The notes below the pieces were generated by a model, which was given only the letters and a program-made list of their open reading frames with translations, ran no database searches and was not told the origin of the DNA. Both the position numbers and the translations under genes were made by a program. A stretch of 18,887 nucleotides of DNA. Origin: DASPKX01 sp035627835 (GTDB lineage: Bacteria; Verrucomicrobiota; Verrucomicrobiia; Limisphaerales; SXQI01). Each line of letters opens with the position of its first letter. Position 1 is the stretch's first letter. The DNA lies in NCBI GenBank assembly GCA_035627835.1, contig DASPKX010000071.1, positions 1 to 18,887 on the forward strand. The letters run 5' to 3'. This document shows, in pieces, positions 16,491 to 18,887 of this stretch.

Positions 16491-17588
16491 TTAAGCTGCG
16501 GCCCCAGCCACCTTGGCTGCTTCCAGTTCCTGGAGCTTGGCCATGATCGTGGTTGGGTCTTGGGATTTGGTGATGACTTCTTCCTGTGAAATCAAGCCAG
16601 CCTGATATTTATCAATCAAGAAGCTGTCCAGGGTAACCATGCCGTACTTCGCGCCCGTTTGAATGTCGGAGTTAATACGGAATGTTTTGTTGTCGCGGAT
16701 GAGCGCGCCAATGGACGGCGTGTTCACCATCACTTCGAACACCGCCACACGGCCAGGCTTGTCCACGCGCGGCAGCAGCAACTGCGAAATCACCGCCTGC
16801 AGCACCGTCGAAAGCTGAATGCGAATCTGCTCCTGCTGGTTCGTCGGGAAGGCGTTCACGATACGGTCAATCGTCTTGGCTGCGCCCGTGGTGTGCAGGG
16901 TGCCGAAGACCAAGTGGCCCGTTTCGGCGGCTGCGATCGCCGCTTCCATCGTTTCCAAGTCGCGCAACTCACCGACCAGAATCACGTCGGGATCCTGACG
17001 CAGAGCGCGGCGCAAAGCTTCCGCGAAGTTTGGCACATCCACGTTGACTTCGCGCTGCGTGATGACCGCTTTCTTGTGCTTATGATAGTACTCGATCGGA
17101 TCCTCAATCGTGATGATGTGGGCCTCATCGCGCTCTTCGTTGATGATGTTGATCATCGAAGCCAGCGTCGTCGTTTTGCCGGAACCGGTCGGACCGGTGA
17201 CCAGGATCAGGCCGCGCGGCTTGTAGAGCAGCTCTTTCACCGACGGCGGCAAACCAATCTGCTCGAACGTGAGCAGCTTGGTGGGGATTTGGCGCAGAAC
17301 CAGCGCGAAGTTGCCCTTTTCCTTGAAAGCGCTGACACGGAAGCGAGCCATCTCACCGAACGCGAAACCGAAGTCGGCGCCCCCTTTTTCACGGATGTGC
17401 TGGATATGGTCTTCCGAGGTGATGCTGCGCATCAGCTCTTCAGTGTCTTCAGGGCGGAGGACAGGGCCTTCGACACGATGGAGGGTGCCGTGCAGGCGGA
17501 TCACAGGAGGAATCCCCACACGGATGTGCAAGTCAGCGGCTCCCTCGGAGACCACCAACTGCAACAGATCGGACATCGAATATGACAT
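16491..17588 (-). CDS. pilT: Type IV pilus twitching motility retraction ATPase PilT
   Basis: A 365-residue hexameric ATPase that drives pilus disassembly and retraction, close to the usual PilT length of about 345. Motifs: the PilT N-terminal pattern DLLQLVVSEGAADLHIRVG (7-25), Walker A GPTGSGKT (132-139), ITIEDPIEY (159-167), Walker B region DPDVILVGELRD (199-210), His box TGHLVFGTLHT (223-233), and SIGALIRDNKTFRI (292-305), the counterpart of the PilT-specific AIRNLIRE motif. There is no tetracysteine, as expected for PilT. I use ATG 17588; ATG 17576 (MSDLL...) matches the conserved family N-terminus equally well. It lies between two PilB-type genes in the same operon, 36 nt after the first and 5 nt before the second. 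Its presence argues for a true retractile pilus and not only type II secretion. Confidence 0.96.
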   Translation of the reverse strand: MSYSMSDLLQLVVSEGAADLHIRVGIPPVIRLHGTLHRVEGPVLRPEDTEELMRSITSEDHIQHIREKGGADFGFAFGEMARFRVSAFKEKGNFALVLRQIPTKLLTFEQIGLPPSVKELLYKPRGLILVTGPTGSGKTTTLASMINIINEERDEAHIITIEDPIEYYHKHKKAVITQREVNVDVPNFAEALRRALRQDPDVILVGELRDLETMEAAIAAAETGHLVFGTLHTTGAAKTIDRIVNAFPTNQQEQIRIQLSTVLQAVISQLLLPRVDKPGRVAVFEVMVNTPSIGALIRDNKTFRINSDIQTGAKYGMVTLDSFLIDKYQAGLISQEEVITKSQDPTTIMAKLQELEAAKVAGAAA

Positions 17589-17599
17589 AACTTTTCAAC

Positions 17600-17611
17600 G
17601 GGGTTTCCCCC
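17600..17611 (-). promoter_or_regulatory. Small GGGG/CCCC hairpin ahead of pilT
   Basis: The 36-nt gap between the upstream pilB and pilT reads, on the minus strand, AGAGAAGGGGGAAACCCCG followed by TTGAAAAGTTATG. The purine-rich part resembles a Shine-Dalgarno but lies about 20 nt from the start and is partly inside a GGGG/CCCC stem. It could tune PilT translation; the evidence is only this short pattern. Confidence 0.3.
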
Positions 17612-17624
17612 TTCTCTCAACTTT

Positions 17625-18887
17625 CTAATCGTGGTCGCCCACAGTGTTCTTGATAACTTCGTCTGCCGTGGTCAACCCTGCCACTACTTTGCGGGATCCG
17701 TCTTCACGGAGGGTCCGCATTCCCATTTCACGCGCTTTGATGCGCAAAACCGATGATGGAACCTTCTCGTAAATCAACCGGCGAGCCGCGTCTTCAATCA
17801 TGAAGATTTCAAAGATGCCGAAGCGTCCGCGATGCCCTGTGTTCTTGCACTCTGGGCAGCCTTTGCCCTTCTGGAAGTTGGCCCCTTCCGTGCGGTGCGG
17901 GTCAATGGCGAGCGCGCGCAGCTCCGTTTCCGTCGGCATGTGCGGCGCGGCGCATTTCTTGCAGATCTTGCGGACGAGGCGCTGGGCCATCATCGCGCGA
18001 GTGGATGAAGCCACAAGGAAGGGCTTCACACCGATGTCGATCAAACGAGTGACCGCGCTCGGCGCGTCGTTCGTGTGCAAAGTGGAGAACACCAAGTGAC
18101 CCGTCAGCGACGCATTAATCGCGATGCTGGCGGTCTCAAGGTCACGAATTTCCCCCAGCATGATCACGTTGGGCGCCTGGCGGAGCATCGAGCGAAGCGC
18201 CGCCGCAAACGTGAAGCCAATGCTTTCCTGCACCTGCACCTGGTTAATGCCCGCCAACTGATATTCGACCGGGTCTTCAACCGTGATGATCTTGCGATCA
18301 GGCCGGTTGATATAATTTAAGCAGGAGTAAAGCGTGGTGGTCTTGCCAGAGCCGGTCGGCCCGGTGACCAGCAGAATGCCGTCAGGGAGGGCGATTAACC
18401 GCTCGAACGTTTGCTGGTCGTCCGTGAAGAACCCAAGCTCGGGCAAACCGAGCTTCAAGCCTTCCTTGTCCAGAATACGCATGACGATGCTTTCGCCATG
18501 GTTCGTGGGCAGGCAGCTCACGCGCAAATCGATCAGTTTCCCGCCGACCTTCGCCTGGATACGGCCGTCCTGCGGAATGCGCTTCTCCGCGATCGACATG
18601 TTCGACTGAATCTTTAGCCGGCTGATGATTGAAGGCTGCAGCCGCTTGGGCGGCCCTTTCATGTCGTGGAGAACACCGTCAATGCGGTAGCGCACACGGA
18701 AGGTTTTCGACATCGGCTCCAGGTGAATGTCCGATGCGCGTGCCTTAAAGGCTTCGACAATGATGGTGTTGACCAGCTTGATGATCGGAGCGTCGGCATC
18801 GACGGTCCCGCCATCATCGCTGGTGACCGCCGCGATGGTGCCGATGTCCACCTCACCTTCGGTGATGTCCTGGATCATCTTGCCCAG
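17625..18887 (-). CDS. pilB: Second PilB/GspE-type ATPase, cut by right edge
   Basis: The C-terminal 420 residues are visible. The frame stays open to the last base (LGK precedes the first Met at 18878), so the N-terminal domain lies outside. Numbered from that Met: Asp box RASDIHLEPMS (47-57), Walker A GPTGSGKT (173-180), VEDPVEY (200-206), Walker B region QAPNVIMLGEIRD (234-246), His box TGHLVFSTLHTNDA (259-272), and tetracysteine C306xxC309 ... C341xxC344. It is clearly paralogous to the PilB encoded downstream, but differs in the Walker B lead-in, where the usual DPDV reads APNV; the catalytic GEIRD is kept. It is the most upstream visible gene of the operon and is followed by pilT after 36 nt. 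Having two such ATPases suggests either two pilin systems or division of labour within one machine. Confidence 0.94.
   Translation of the reverse strand: MGKMIQDITEGEVDIGTIAAVTSDDGGTVDADAPIIKLVNTIIVEAFKARASDIHLEPMSKTFRVRYRIDGVLHDMKGPPKRLQPSIISRLKIQSNMSIAEKRIPQDGRIQAKVGGKLIDLRVSCLPTNHGESIVMRILDKEGLKLGLPELGFFTDDQQTFERLIALPDGILLVTGPTGSGKTTTLYSCLNYINRPDRKIITVEDPVEYQLAGINQVQVQESIGFTFAAALRSMLRQAPNVIMLGEIRDLETASIAINASLTGHLVFSTLHTNDAPSAVTRLIDIGVKPFLVASSTRAMMAQRLVRKICKKCAAPHMPTETELRALAIDPHRTEGANFQKGKGCPECKNTGHRGRFGIFEIFMIEDAARRLIYEKVPSSVLRIKAREMGMRTLREDGSRKVVAGLTTADEVIKNTVGDHD

Overview
The window looks like a chromosomal segment of a Verrucomicrobiota bacterium, probably from the Pedosphaera/Limisphaerales side. 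This is inferred from gene content, not from a marker gene. The pointers are a giant secreted-type protein built from Calx-beta, CARDB and Ig-like modules with a C-terminal ending in a 'YRLQTSN...FYRA' pattern, a DUF4912 gene paired with a GH57 gene, and a pilB-pilT-pilB-pilC block. The DNA is GC-rich and densely coding. No gene-free stretch exceeds about 210 bases. I see no tRNA, rRNA, CRISPR array, insertion sequence or integrase.

Layout: (1) bases 1-7458, plus strand: the 3' part of one very large surface or secreted protein, open at the left edge and closed by a clear intrinsic terminator at 7482-7516. (2) bases 9538-7523, minus strand: a two-gene unit of endonuclease IV (nfo) followed 3 nt later by an Old Yellow Enzyme-type flavin oxidoreductase. 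(3) about 9658-10170, plus strand: a MarR-type regulator divergent from nfo. (4) bases 13161-10197, minus strand: a DUF4912 protein followed 37 nt later by a GH57 glycoside hydrolase/branching-enzyme-type protein, suggesting an alpha-glucan (glycogen) function. (5) bases 18887-13371, minus strand: the cytoplasmic motor and platform genes of a type IV pilus or related type II secretion machine, in the order PilB-type ATPase (cut by the right edge), PilT retraction ATPase, a second PilB-type ATPase, then the PilC/GspF platform protein. A perfect 24-bp palindrome followed by eight T's ends this operon.

The pilus block works as one machine: two extension-type ATPases, one retraction-type ATPase and the inner-membrane platform they turn. 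The giant protein has no enzymatic domain I can assign with confidence. Its features worth a second look are the confinement of all its visible cysteines to one island of about 190 residues, an HELIH motif, and four dispersed copies of an SbsA-like Ig module. I do not see a defence system, biosynthetic cluster or mobile element. The most unusual material is inside the giant protein and in the duplicated PilB arrangement.
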